Assembly: GCA_900696485.1 (NCBI GenBank)
Contig: CAADGG010000103.1
Location: 1 to 64,000 of the forward strand
DNA: 64,000 nt
Reading direction: 5' to 3'
Source of the DNA: an uncultured Pseudomonadota bacterium
GTDB taxonomy: Bacteria > Myxococcota_A > UBA9160 > PR03
Numbering within the stretch: position 1 is the stretch's first letter; each line of letters opens with the position of its first letter. A program made the translations under genes and the position numbers. This document shows positions 1 to 8,161 of this stretch, one piece after another. The notes under the pieces are model-generated. The model was not told the origin of the DNA and ran no database searches. It worked only from the letters and a program-made list of their open reading frames with translations.

Positions 1-157
1 GCCGGGTGGGAGGAGCACACCCGGAGCCGAAATCCGGAGGCGGCCGTGCCAAAGCCGTACGCAGCGCCGAAGCTCGTCCGCCGAGGACATCGGCGCAGGG
101 TGTGCTCCTCCCGCCCGCCTCCGAACAGCGGCGGCCGATTTTCGGCAAGCCTGTCAG
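1..157 (+). repeat. Structured dispersed repeat, copy A (left part cut by window start)
   Basis: Positions 3-22 pair with 98-117 to form a 20-bp stem with one G-T pair (core GGGAGGAGCACACCC against GGGTGTGCTCCTCCC). A second motif, GGCCGATTTTCGGCAAGCC, lies at 133-151; in copy B (31887-32085) it is the right arm of an outer terminal inverted repeat. Copies A and B are nearly identical over the whole shared length. A related element lies in reverse orientation at 57669-57784. The end of the repeat holds the TGA stop of the minus-strand CoA-transferase gene. Confidence 0.85.
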
Positions 158-1392
158 CGGCCTGCCGGACCGCCAGCGACCGTCCCCGCTGTGAAGAGCG
201 ACGCGATCTCCCCGTCCGAGAAGCCGAAATCACGCAGGATGGCGTCCCCGTCTTCGCCATAGCGGGCGGCCCGGTCGCCGACGCGCCACGGCGTGCGCGA
301 GAGCTTGACGGGAGTCCCGACCACGTGTCGCTCGCGGCCGTCGGCGACGCCGAGCGAGACGGACATCGCCCGCGCGCGCGCCTGCGGGTCCGCATGGGCG
401 CGATCGATCGCCTGCACCGGCCCGCACGGCACGCCGGCGGCGAGCAGATGCGCCTCCCAGTGCGCGCTCGGCTGCGTCGCCAGGACGGATTCGATCGACG
501 TCGCCAGCTCCTCCTTGTGCGCGATGCGCTGCAGCGACGTCGCGAAGCGCGGCTCCACGATCCACGCCTCGCGATCGAGCGCGCGGCACAGCCGTTCCCA
601 GTTCGGCTGGGTTCCGGCACCGATCACCAGCATCCCGTCCTGCGTGCGGAACGCGCCGTACGGAGAGCCGAGCCGGTGTGAGCGACCGGCGGGACCCGGC
701 ACGGCGCCGGTGTCGAACCACAGCGCGGACTCCCAGATCGTGTAGGCGAGCGCCGCCTCGAACAGCGACGTGTCGACGTGCTGGCCAGCTCCGCTGCGGG
801 CGCGCTCGTGCAGCGCCGACAGGATGCCGAGCGCGGCGAACGCGCCGGCGTTCAGGTCCGCGAGCGGGACCCCCGCGACGACCGGCGCGCGATCCGGCTC
901 GCCGGTGAGGCTCATGATGCCGGCCATCGCCTGCGCCACCAGATCGAAACCGGGGCGGTCGGCGTACGGCCCGCTGCCGCCGAAGCCGGAGATCGAGCAC
1001 GTGACGAGGCGCGGATTGCGCGCGCGCAGTGCCTGCGCGCCGACGCCGAGCCGATCGAGGGTGCCCGGCCGATAATTCTCGACGAACACGTCCGCCCGTT
1101 CGGCGAGTCGGCAAAGCACGGCGGCCCCGCGCGGATCGCGCAGATCGAGCGCGAGGCTGCGCTTGCTGTGATTGACGGCATCATGGGGACGGAACTGCCC
1201 GCCCGAGCGCTGCTGGCTCTGGCGCAGATCGTCCCCGCCACCGGCGCGCTCCACTTTCACGACGTCGGCGCCCATCTGCGCGAGCAGCAGGCCGCAGTAG
1301 GAACCGGCCATCACGTGCGTGACGTCGAGCACCACGACGCCGGCCAGCGGACCCGCAACCGCGGCGCCCTGCTTCGTCTCGTCCTCCCCCAT
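154..1392 (-). CDS. CaiB/BaiF family CoA-transferase (class III)
   Basis: A 412-residue protein of the CaiB/BaiF (formyl-CoA transferase, racemase) family, which moves CoA between carboxylic acids or racemises acyl-CoAs in the cytoplasm. The N-terminus has the family's Rossmann-like start (GVVVLDVTHVMAG, then GADVVKVE). The likely nucleophile is D150 in RPGFDLVAQ. The stretch ENYRPG near residue 106 and the C-terminal small domain are also typical, and the length is normal. It is divergent from an enoyl-CoA hydratase gene that starts 65 bp away, so both may serve one acyl-CoA degradation route; the substrate cannot be told from sequence. Its TGA stop is the first codon of the inverted-repeat arm of repeat copy A. 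Confidence 0.9.
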   Translation of the reverse strand: MGEDETKQGAAVAGPLAGVVVLDVTHVMAGSYCGLLLAQMGADVVKVERAGGGDDLRQSQQRSGGQFRPHDAVNHSKRSLALDLRDPRGAAVLCRLAERADVFVENYRPGTLDRLGVGAQALRARNPRLVTCSISGFGGSGPYADRPGFDLVAQAMAGIMSLTGEPDRAPVVAGVPLADLNAGAFAALGILSALHERARSGAGQHVDTSLFEAALAYTIWESALWFDTGAVPGPAGRSHRLGSPYGAFRTQDGMLVIGAGTQPNWERLCRALDREAWIVEPRFATSLQRIAHKEELATSIESVLATQPSAHWEAHLLAAGVPCGPVQAIDRAHADPQARARAMSVSLGVADGRERHVVGTPVKLSRTPWRVGDRAARYGEDGDAILRDFGFSDGEIASLFTAGTVAGGPAGR

Positions 1393-1457
1393 GCCGACAC
1401 CCTCCTCTGCTCGAGCCCGGTCGCCTACGATACGGCTTCGCAGTGCAGGGGGAGAGC

Positions 1458-2252
1458 ATGGGCGGACGGATCCGGACGGAGAGGACCGAGAGGGACGGAG
1501 CGCTCGGCTGGCTGATCTTCGACCAGCCGGAACGGCGCAACGCGATCTCCGTCGAGATGTGGGAGCAGTTGCCCGGAGCGGTCGCGTCGCTGGCCGACGA
1601 TCCGGAGGTCCGTGTCGTCGCGATGCGCGGCGCCGGAGGCGAGGCGTTCATCGCCGGGGCGGACATCTCGCAGTTCGCGCAGCAGCGGACCGAGGAGAGC
1701 GCCGTCGCGCGCTACGGCCGGCTCACCGCGCTCGGCCTCGCCGCCCTCGCGGAGCTCGAGAAGCCGCTGCTCGCGTGCATCGACGGGCCGTGCGTCGGCG
1801 GAGGCGTCGTCGTCGCACTGACGGCCGACCTCCGCTACGCGAGCGATGACGCGGGATTCCGGATTCCGGCGGCACGGCTCGGCCTCGGCTACGAAGTCCC
1901 GGCCGTCGGCGCCCTCGCGGCGACCGTCGGACTCCCGGCCGCGATGGATCTGCTGCTGACGGCGCGCCGCGTGGATGCGGAGGAGGCGAAACAGATCGGC
2001 CTGCTCCACGCGGTCCGTCCGCGGGTGGACCTCGAGGGGTTCGTGCGCGAGCAGGCCGAGCGGATCGCCGGCAATGCGCCGCTCACGTTGCGCGCGCTCA
2101 AGCTCGCCGCGCGCGAGCTGCGCAAGCCGGAGGCCGCGCGCGACTACCGCGCCGCCCAGCTCGCCTATCGGGCCTGCTACGCCAGCGAGGACTACCGCGA
2201 GGGCGTCGCCGCCTTCCTCGGCAAACGCCGGCCGCGCTTCGAGGGGCGCTGA
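1458..2252 (+). CDS. Enoyl-CoA hydratase/isomerase family protein
   Basis: A 264-residue crotonase-fold protein, likely a cytoplasmic enoyl-CoA hydratase of a beta-oxidation-type pathway. The oxyanion-hole segments are present: FIAGADISQF in the first third and DGPCVGGGVVVAL after it. The C-terminus (SEDYREGVAAFLGKRRPRF) is the usual family ending. I place the start at ATG 1458 because a GGGGGA ribosome-binding site sits 4 bases before it; a GTG at 1443 is possible but has no such site. The gene is divergent from the CoA-transferase, and a TACGAT -10-like box at 1426-1431 lies between them. It converges on the transporter gene, 19 bp away. The exact substrate is unknown. Confidence 0.9.
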   Translation: MGGRIRTERTERDGALGWLIFDQPERRNAISVEMWEQLPGAVASLADDPEVRVVAMRGAGGEAFIAGADISQFAQQRTEESAVARYGRLTALGLAALAELEKPLLACIDGPCVGGGVVVALTADLRYASDDAGFRIPAARLGLGYEVPAVGALAATVGLPAAMDLLLTARRVDAEEAKQIGLLHAVRPRVDLEGFVREQAERIAGNAPLTLRALKLAARELRKPEAARDYRAAQLAYRACYASEDYREGVAAFLGKRRPRFEGR

Positions 2253-2271
2253 CCGCAGCTCCGGCGTGCCG

Positions 2272-3276
2272 TCATCGCTCTCCACCGGACACGAGATCCC
2301 GTGGGGGTCCGGAGTCGACCGCCCCGGGAACCGGCACCGTCGTGCGCTCCTGGCCAGAGGGCCGGACCCGCCACCACCCGGCCAGCGCGCTGCCGATCAC
2401 GGAATGGAACGTCGCCGAGATCGCCGCCGGCAGCGCGGTCAGCGGATCCGCAAAATGGCGACGGGCCAGCACGGCGCCGAGGCCGGAGTTCTGCATTCCG
2501 ACCTCGATCGCCATCGTCCGCGCTACCGACACGTCGTAGCCGAGCGCGCGGGCGAACGCGTAGCCGAGTCCGAAGCCGCCGGCGTGCAGCACGAAGACGG
2601 CGCCGACCAGCCGCGCGCCGGAGGCGCGGAACGCATCGGCGCTCTGCCCGATGATGCTGGCGCAGATCAACGCGATCGCGGCGACCGAGACCAGCGGCGC
2701 GACCGGCAGCACCGCCCGGACGAGTCGCGGCGTCGCGTGATGCAGCGCGATCCCGGTCAGGACCGGCAGCAACACCACCTGCACGGTGCTCCGGAACAGT
2801 CCCCAGCCGTCGACCGGCACGAGCGTACCGGCCAGCCAGCCGGTCAGCAGCGGTGTCATCGCGACGGCGGCGAACGTGGACGCCATCGTCATCAACACCG
2901 AGAGCGCGACGTTCGCGCGCGCGAGATAGCTGACGACGTTCGACGCCGTCCCGCCCGGACAGCACGACACGAGGATCACGCCGACCGCCAGCGGGGTCGG
3001 CAGCACGAAGGCCCAGGCGACCGCGGCCCCGAGTAGCGGCATGACGGCGTACTGGGCGGCCAGACCCGCACCGACCGCGCGCGGCATCGCGGCCGCCCGG
3101 CGGAAATCCTCGAGGCTCAGCGTGATGCCCATGCCGAGCATGATCACCGCGAGCCCGGCCACGATGAACGGCCCACGGAACCACGTGACGGCCGGCGGAT
3201 GCACGAGCGCGACGACGGCGCCGAGCAGGACCCAGACCGGAAACAGGCTCGTCAGGACTTCGAGAGCGCGCCGCAT
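2272..3276 (-). CDS. Bile acid:sodium symporter (BASS/SBF) family transporter
   Basis: A 334-residue inner-membrane protein with about ten hydrophobic helices, of the BASS family that moves organic anions with sodium. Recognisable pieces are GMGITLSLEDF near residue 55 and SCCPGGTASNVVSYLA in the fourth or fifth helix, the family's signature substrate and sodium region. I start at the ATG for MRRALEVL at 3276; a longer frame to 3363 would add an arginine-rich, non-membrane leader overlapping the next gene. The metallo-beta-lactamase-fold gene lies 19 bp upstream on the same strand, so the two are probably co-transcribed. The substrate (bile acid, pantoate, keto acid or other) cannot be assigned. 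Confidence 0.88.
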   Translation of the reverse strand: MRRALEVLTSLFPVWVLLGAVVALVHPPAVTWFRGPFIVAGLAVIMLGMGITLSLEDFRRAAAMPRAVGAGLAAQYAVMPLLGAAVAWAFVLPTPLAVGVILVSCCPGGTASNVVSYLARANVALSVLMTMASTFAAVAMTPLLTGWLAGTLVPVDGWGLFRSTVQVVLLPVLTGIALHHATPRLVRAVLPVAPLVSVAAIALICASIIGQSADAFRASGARLVGAVFVLHAGGFGLGYAFARALGYDVSVARTMAIEVGMQNSGLGAVLARRHFADPLTALPAAISATFHSVIGSALAGWWRVRPSGQERTTVPVPGAVDSGPPRDLVSGGER

Positions 3277-3295
3277 GCGTCGTCCGCGGCGCCGT

Positions 3296-4288
3296 TCAGC
3301 GCAGCGTCGGCACGCCGCTCGCGGCGAGTTGGAGCTCGTCGTGCGACACCAGCAAGCGGACACCGGCCTCGTCGCGCAGCGCGTGCAGGAAGTGCCGGAG
3401 CTGCGTCAGGCGCTGCTCGGCCTCCGGAACCACGAGCCATCGGTACAGCGTCGGTTTGGGCACGTCGTGCTCGATGCCGGCGATGTGGTTCACAATGTCG
3501 CCGGTGAACGCGAAGGCGACCGGCCCCTCCGCTCCGGCGACGGCGGCGAGGACGATCTGGCTGCCCGGCGTGTGGCCGCCGGCAGCGACCACGGCCGTGC
3601 CGGGGAACCCGGGGACCGGCTGGGCCCCGCCGCTTGCGATCCGCACCCGCTCGACACACGGCGGATCCGCCTCGGTCTGCGCGCCGCGCCGTGCGTCGGT
3701 CAGCAGGCGACGCGCCGCGCGGGTGGTGTGGTTTCCGCGTTGGTCCTGCGCCTCGGTCATGAAGACGCGCAACGGACGCGGCCGGCCCCGACACAGCTCG
3801 ACGACGCCACCGACGTGATCCTCGTGCAGGTGCGGGAAGACGATGCCGTCGACGCGGCCGGCGGCATCGCCGAGCTGTGTCGCGACGGCATCGTGCGGCT
3901 CGATCGGCTCGCCCCCGGACAACAGCTCGATGGGGCGGCCGAAGCTCGCAGCGCCGGCTCGATCCATGCCGACGTCGACGAGCAGGATCCTGCCATCCGC
4001 CCACTCGAGCACGAACGACGGATGGCTCATCACGTACGGCGCTCCGGCGGCGGGGTCGCGCGCGGCATCGAGCACGCTCGAGCGCGGCATCGTCTGACTG
4101 GCCGTGTTGGCGATCGCAAGCCGCACCGGCCCGCCGGGCGCCTGCACCGCGCGCACGGCGGCCGACAGCGACGGCAGCGGCGCCTGCTCGCGCCGGATCC
4201 CGGCGTGCGCCCACGCGAGGACGCCGCCGCTCCCCGCCAGCGCCAGGACGAGGAACCCGACGATCCCGTTGCGGATCGCTCTCCACAT
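3296..4288 (-). CDS. Membrane-anchored MBL-fold metallo-hydrolase
   Basis: A 330-residue protein with one N-terminal hydrophobic helix (IVGFLVLALAGSGGVLAW, about residues 9-26), so probably exported or anchored on the periplasmic side. The metallo-beta-lactamase metal site is clear: H153-L-H155-E-D157-H158 in VFPHLHEDHVGG, followed by GGHTPGSQ and FTGDIVNH, and a late SHDELQ that may supply the last ligand. The family includes lactonases and other hydrolases; no specific substrate can be named. The start is ATG 4288. A longer frame to 4840 runs through non-coding sequence, and the helix only makes sense with this start. It precedes the BASS transporter by 19 bp. Confidence 0.82.
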   Translation of the reverse strand: MWRAIRNGIVGFLVLALAGSGGVLAWAHAGIRREQAPLPSLSAAVRAVQAPGGPVRLAIANTASQTMPRSSVLDAARDPAAGAPYVMSHPSFVLEWADGRILLVDVGMDRAGAASFGRPIELLSGGEPIEPHDAVATQLGDAAGRVDGIVFPHLHEDHVGGVVELCRGRPRPLRVFMTEAQDQRGNHTTRAARRLLTDARRGAQTEADPPCVERVRIASGGAQPVPGFPGTAVVAAGGHTPGSQIVLAAVAGAEGPVAFAFTGDIVNHIAGIEHDVPKPTLYRWLVVPEAEQRLTQLRHFLHALRDEAGVRLLVSHDELQLAASGVPTLR

Positions 4289-4679
4289 GCGTGCTCCTCC
4301 CGCGCGCTCGCTCCGTCGCGTGCCGCCGCAGATTCCGGGCAACCCGACCCGCGCCAGCGTACCGGCTGCGAGCCCTCCGCACATCCGCGTCACGCGGTTT
4401 CGACCCTCCCACCGACCCGCAACGCGCGGTCCTCCCCGACCCGCCGTGTCGGCCCAGCCATCCCACACGAAGCGTGCAGCCGGCAGCGACGGAATCCCGG
4501 CGTCGACGAGTGCGACCTCGACGGCCGAGGTTCCCAGAGGTCGATGCCGAGCCATCCATAGAGCGGGGCGGACGCACCGCGGCCGCAGGGCGGCAACCGC
4601 CCTGCGCCCGGATGCGCACGGCTCAAGACGATCCGTGGCCGGCCGATGGGAAGGCGTAGCCATCGGGGGACGAAAGCGG
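4289..4679. other. Divergent intergenic region with hairpins, no gene seen
   Basis: This 391-bp stretch separates the minus-strand hydrolase from the plus-strand membrane protein. All frames across it look arginine- and proline-rich and lack coding character. It holds a perfect 9-bp hairpin with a CAA loop (4585-4605, GCAGGGCGG/CCGCCCTGC) and a 7-bp hairpin (4643-4649 with 4660-4666) whose 3' arm reaches the GGGGGA ribosome-binding site of the next gene. Promoters for both flanking genes probably lie here, but no convincing -35/-10 pair was found. Confidence 0.5.
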
Positions 4680-5429
4680 ATGCAGATCCTGGGCCTGTTG
4701 GGCGCCGCCGCCTTCTCGCTCGCGAGCGCCGTCGTCGGCATCCGGCTGCTGCGGCTGGCCGCTCGCACCCGACAGGCTCCCGAGTTCGCGATGGGCCTGG
4801 CATTCGTCGTCTCCGGCGCGATCGGGTTTCCGCTGCTCACCGCGGCCGGCTTCTTGTTGGCGGCCGGCGCCCCGGAGCTCGCCCGCTTCGCGACCGGCCT
4901 CGGCTTGTTCTCGCTGTTCGCCGGCTACGTGGGACTCAGCATCGGCTGCTGGCGGATCTACCGCCCGACTGCACGCTGGCCCCGGCTGCCGATCGCCGCC
5001 GGCACCCTGCTGCTGCTGCTGGCCGCCATCGCCGTCACCTTCGTGACGGACGACCGGCGCCCGGGCGGTCCGCGCGATGTCGCGATCTGGTCGGGGATCG
5101 GAATGGGCATCCTGGCGTTCGGTTGGAACGCCGTCGAGAGCTTCTCCCTGCACCGACAGCTCCGACGACGCCTGGCCGTGGGCCTCGCCGAGCCGGAGAT
5201 CGTGAACCGCATCCTGATGTGGGGCATCGGCTCCTCCGCGGCATGCGCCATGACGTTCTACAGCGTCGCCGCTCGTCTCCTCGTGGGACAGATCCCCGGC
5301 GACGGTCATCGCCTCGTCTCCTCCGGGTTCGGGCTGATCGCCGCGGTGGCGATCGGGCTCGCCTTCTTCCCTCCTGCCGCCTATCGGCGTCGCTTCGCCG
5401 CCCCGCTGGCGCGTGACGGGAGCCTCTGA
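4680..5429 (+). CDS. Multi-pass membrane protein of unknown function
   Basis: I do not recognise this 249-residue protein. It has about seven hydrophobic helices, beginning directly at the N-terminus (QILGLLGAAAFSLASAVVGI), with short polar loops and a hydrophilic loop around residues 118-135. There is no signal peptide apart from the first helix and no obvious catalytic motif. The pattern resembles small seven-helix sensory or carrier-like proteins, but that is only a shape match. The start is the ATG at 4680, 10 bases after a GGGGGA box; the longer frame to 4104 reads through non-coding DNA. The next small gene follows after 2 bp, so they are probably translated from one mRNA. Confidence 0.7.
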   Translation: MQILGLLGAAAFSLASAVVGIRLLRLAARTRQAPEFAMGLAFVVSGAIGFPLLTAAGFLLAAGAPELARFATGLGLFSLFAGYVGLSIGCWRIYRPTARWPRLPIAAGTLLLLLAAIAVTFVTDDRRPGGPRDVAIWSGIGMGILAFGWNAVESFSLHRQLRRRLAVGLAEPEIVNRILMWGIGSSAACAMTFYSVAARLLVGQIPGDGHRLVSSGFGLIAAVAIGLAFFPPAAYRRRFAAPLARDGSL

Positions 5430-5431
5430 AC

Positions 5432-5749
5432 GTGGCCGATCCGACAGTCTTCGACTTCGCCGCCGCACAGCTCGAGCAGCACACGTCACTCGACAAGCTG
5501 GCTGCGCGCGGAACCGTCCGCCTCGCGCTGAAGTCCGCCGGCCTCGACCCGAGCGCGGTCGGAACCCGGCACATGCTGGTGGTGCTGAAGAGCGTCCTGC
5601 CCGACGAACTCCAGCGGCGCGGCGTCGAGGATGCCGCCACGGTCTGCCAGAGCATCAGCGAAGCCCTCGTGAAGGCGGGGTTGTCATCCGAAGCGACCGA
5701 CGGCGCGGACCGGGCCGCGGCGATCTTCGCCCGTCTCGGCACCGGCTGA
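5432..5749 (+). CDS. Small hypothetical protein, soluble and helical
   Basis: A 105-residue protein that I cannot assign. It has no signal peptide or membrane segment, is mostly helix-forming, and carries a central hydrophobic stretch RHMLVVLKSVLPDELQRRG. The composition is acidic at the N-terminus and alanine-rich at the C-terminus. The start is a GTG only 2 bp after the stop of the membrane protein gene, so translation is probably coupled and the two proteins may act together. Third-position GC is as high as in neighbouring genes, which supports real coding. Confidence 0.65.
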   Translation: MADPTVFDFAAAQLEQHTSLDKLAARGTVRLALKSAGLDPSAVGTRHMLVVLKSVLPDELQRRGVEDAATVCQSISEALVKAGLSSEATDGADRAAAIFARLGTG

Positions 5750-5840
5750 GATCTTCGAGCCGACGCGTCGAGCCCTCCCGCTAGCGCAACCCGATGCCCG
5801 CGGCGTAGACTCCGGCCGAACCGAAGGGGGAGCGCGCCGG

Positions 5841-6299
5841 ATGACGACCACCGCGATCACGACGACGGATCTCGCGAGCGACGTTTCCGCCCGGCTTCCG
5901 CTCACCGGTGACGAGGACGGTCGGCACAGCGCCGGTACGCCGGCCGCGGCCCGCGCCCGGCGCCGGCTCCTGCCCTGGATCGCCATCGCCAGCGCCGCCC
6001 TGCTGTCCGCGCCGGCGCAGGCGATCGCGCCGGACGGTCGCGCATCGGAGGAGCCGTACGCCTACCCGGCCGTCGTCGAGGATCCGGAGGTCGTCCCGTC
6101 CGGGTGGTGGCGGGCTCCGGCGGCCGTCTTGGACTTGTTGGTGATCCGGCCGGTGATGCTGGGCGGGCTGGCAGCGGGCGCCGCATTCTTCGTGATCGTG
6201 CTCCCGGTGCAGGCGCCGGCTTCGGCGGCCGACGAATCGGCCGCGACACTCCTCGACCAGGCGAAGTCGACGTTCACGCGGCCGCTCGGACGCTTCTGA
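5841..6299 (+). CDS. Hypothetical membrane protein with conserved TFTRPLG ending
   Basis: A 152-residue protein with a hydrophobic segment after a basic run (RRRLLPWIAIASAALLSA, about residues 41-58), probably a late signal or anchor, and a second long hydrophobic region (about 88-128) containing RPVMLGGLAAGAAFFVIVLPV. The last residues, STFTRPLGRF, resemble the ending of a common family of small proteobacterial envelope proteins of unknown function; this is my recollection of the family, not a search result. A GGGGGAG ribosome-binding site precedes the ATG, and TAGACT at 5806-5811 is a possible -10 box. It stands alone between genes of other functions. Confidence 0.65.
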   Translation: MTTTAITTTDLASDVSARLPLTGDEDGRHSAGTPAAARARRRLLPWIAIASAALLSAPAQAIAPDGRASEEPYAYPAVVEDPEVVPSGWWRAPAAVLDLLVIRPVMLGGLAAGAAFFVIVLPVQAPASAADESAATLLDQAKSTFTRPLGRF

Positions 6300-6320
6300 G
6301 CCCCCGGTCCTGGCGCCGCG

Positions 6321-7265
6321 TCAGCGCCCGGCGAGCCGCGACACGACCTCGGCGGCAAAGCGCTCCGTCAGCTCGGGATCGCGCCCCTGGATCACGACGT
6401 AGCTGATGCCGGTCTGCTCCCGGCGCTGCTCGAGTCGGTCGCAGACCTCGGAGGCCGGTCCGGTCAGGAACAGCGGACAGTCCGCGACCTGCTCGGGCGT
6501 CATGCCGCTCGAACGCGCCAGCGTCTCGCGCAAGCCGCGCGGCTCGTCGGTCAGCGCCGTCACGAACACCAGCGACTGCAGCTCGATCGCCGCGGCGTCA
6601 CGCCCGGCCGCCGCGGCGGCCTCGCGGACCCAGCCGACCTTCTCGCGCACGCGCTCGGGCGCGAGATCGGCCGGCGTCTCCGGTGTGACGCGTCCTTCCG
6701 GCAACTGCGGGTTGATCCCGACGATGTCGGCGTGACGGCCGGCCAGCGACAGCAGCCGCCGGCCTCCGCCGCCGATCAGCACCCTGGGTCGCACCGGCAC
6801 GTCGATCGCACGCGGCGCCTCGCGCACCTGGTAATGCCGGCCTGTGAACGAGAAGCCGTCGCCGGCCCACAGCCCCTCGCAGATCTGCAGCGCCTCGCCG
6901 AGCCGCTCGATGCGCAGGCCGGGCCGGTCGTAACGCAGGCCCGCCTGCTCGTAGTCCGTCGCCATCCAACCGGCGCCGATGCCGAACTCGTGGCGACCGC
7001 CGGACAGGCGCTCGATCGTCGCGGCCTGCTTGGCATACACGACAGGATGTCGGTAATCGATGCCGTAGACCAGCGATCCGACGCGCAGCCGCGTCGTCAC
7101 CGCAGCGGCGGCCGCGGCCCAGGCGGTCGGGTCCATCTGCGGAGAGAAGTGATCGGGGCAGAACACGCTGGCATAGCCGAGCGCCTCGAGCCGCTGCACG
7201 CGGGCCACCCAGTCGGGACCGGGGAACTCCGCGATCTGCACGCCGAATCGGAACGGATGATTCAT
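6321..7265 (-). CDS. LLM-class (luciferase-like) oxidoreductase, probably F420-dependent
   Basis: A 314-residue TIM-barrel protein of the luciferase-like monooxygenase superfamily. The layout fits the F420-dependent subgroup of this length: FRFGVQIAEFPGPDW at the start, SVFCPDHFS near residue 46, RLSGGRHEFGIGAGW around residues 96-110, and PVRPRVLIGGGG near residue 170. Such enzymes reduce or oxidise C=O or C=C bonds with F420 or flavin; the substrate is not predictable. The start is ATG 7265 (MNHPFRFG); an upstream frame to 7436 is arginine-rich and not coding. The mtgA gene lies upstream on the same strand after a 76-bp gap. Confidence 0.85.
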   Translation of the reverse strand: MNHPFRFGVQIAEFPGPDWVARVQRLEALGYASVFCPDHFSPQMDPTAWAAAAAAVTTRLRVGSLVYGIDYRHPVVYAKQAATIERLSGGRHEFGIGAGWMATDYEQAGLRYDRPGLRIERLGEALQICEGLWAGDGFSFTGRHYQVREAPRAIDVPVRPRVLIGGGGRRLLSLAGRHADIVGINPQLPEGRVTPETPADLAPERVREKVGWVREAAAAAGRDAAAIELQSLVFVTALTDEPRGLRETLARSSGMTPEQVADCPLFLTGPASEVCDRLEQRREQTGISYVVIQGRDPELTERFAAEVVSRLAGR

Positions 7266-7341
7266 GCCGCGAACAGTAGCGGGCCGCTGCCGGACGGGAG
7301 ACCACTCGCTGCCGCCGCCGCCCCGGAACCGCGACGGCCGC

Positions 7342-8121
7342 TCACTCGCCGAGGATCCGCTGCAGCTCCGGGTCCGCGGTCGGCATCTGGCGGCGGATCC
7401 GGGCCGCGCGATCCCGCAGCGCCGGAGACGGTGCATCCGCGCGTCGGTGCGCCGGATTCGGCAACACGGCCGCGAGCAACGCCGCCTCGTGCGCTCCGAT
7501 CCGGTCCGGAGCCAGACCGAAGAAGCGCCGGCTCGCAGCCGCGATGCCGAACGTGCAGCGCCCCATCTGCGCGATGTTCAGGTACACCTCGAGGATGCGC
7601 CGTTTGGGCCACAGCACTTCGATCCACAGCGTGAACCAGGCTTCGAGGCCTTTGCGCGCGAGGCTCGCACGGGGCCACAGGAACAGGTTCTTCGCGACCT
7701 GCTGGCTGATCGTGCTGGCTCCGCGCGCGCGTCCGCCCCGTCTCCAGGTCTCGAAGGCGGCGCGAATCTCGCGCCCGTCGAAGCCGCGGTGCCGGGCGAA
7801 GCGCTGATCCTCGGCGGCCAGCACGGCGAGCTTGGCGTGCCGCGAGATCGCGGACCCGCGAACCCAGCGATACTCGATCCGGTCACACGGCCCCCCCGGC
7901 CCGCGGCCGAACGCGCGCTGCACCATGAACGCACTGCCGGGCGGCGGCACCCAGCGCAGCGCCGCCACCGGCAGCAGCGTCACCAGCAGCGCGAGCGCAG
8001 CGACCCGCCACAGGATCGCGAGCACCCAGCGCCGCACGCGGCGCGACGCCGAGGCGCGCTTCGAAGCCGGGGCGTGGCCCCTGGATCGGCGCACACGGGG
8101 CGTACGCGAAGCCTTCGTCAA
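7342..8121 (-). CDS. mtgA: Monofunctional biosynthetic peptidoglycan transglycosylase
   Basis: A 259-residue GT51 enzyme that polymerises lipid II into glycan strands at the outer face of the inner membrane. One transmembrane helix (about residues 33-55) follows a basic N-terminus. The catalytic domain shows the family motifs in order: AAEDQRF with catalytic E104, GASTISQQVAKNLFLW (about 134-149), RKGLEAWFTLWIEVLWPKRRILE with YLNIAQMG after it, and FGIAAASRRFFG. There is no transpeptidase domain, so it is MtgA rather than a class A penicillin-binding protein. The length matches the family. Together with two L,D-transpeptidases at 36-39 kb, it adds to the cell-wall genes of the window. Confidence 0.93.
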   Translation of the reverse strand: MTKASRTPRVRRSRGHAPASKRASASRRVRRWVLAILWRVAALALLVTLLPVAALRWVPPPGSAFMVQRAFGRGPGGPCDRIEYRWVRGSAISRHAKLAVLAAEDQRFARHRGFDGREIRAAFETWRRGGRARGASTISQQVAKNLFLWPRASLARKGLEAWFTLWIEVLWPKRRILEVYLNIAQMGRCTFGIAAASRRFFGLAPDRIGAHEAALLAAVLPNPAHRRADAPSPALRDRAARIRRQMPTADPELQRILGE

Positions 8122-8161
8122 CGGTCCTTCCGGCGGCGAGTGGGTAGCCGCGACGGGCCCG

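Noticed and set aside
1..157. Integron attC site
   Set aside because: The inverted arms and stop-codon position recall cassettes, but the core sites (GTTRRRY and RYYYAAC) are absent and no integrase is present.
4630..4680. Cyclic-di-GMP riboswitch-like string (GATGGGAAGGCGTAGCC) upstream of the membrane protein
   Set aside because: Only a short hairpin matches; the conserved CACGCACAGGGCAAACC half and paired helices of the GEMM motif are missing.
7266..7436. Longer N-terminus of the LLM oxidoreductase
   Set aside because: The extra 57 residues are arginine-rich, lack family sequence, and overlap the end of mtgA; MNHPFRFG matches the usual family start.
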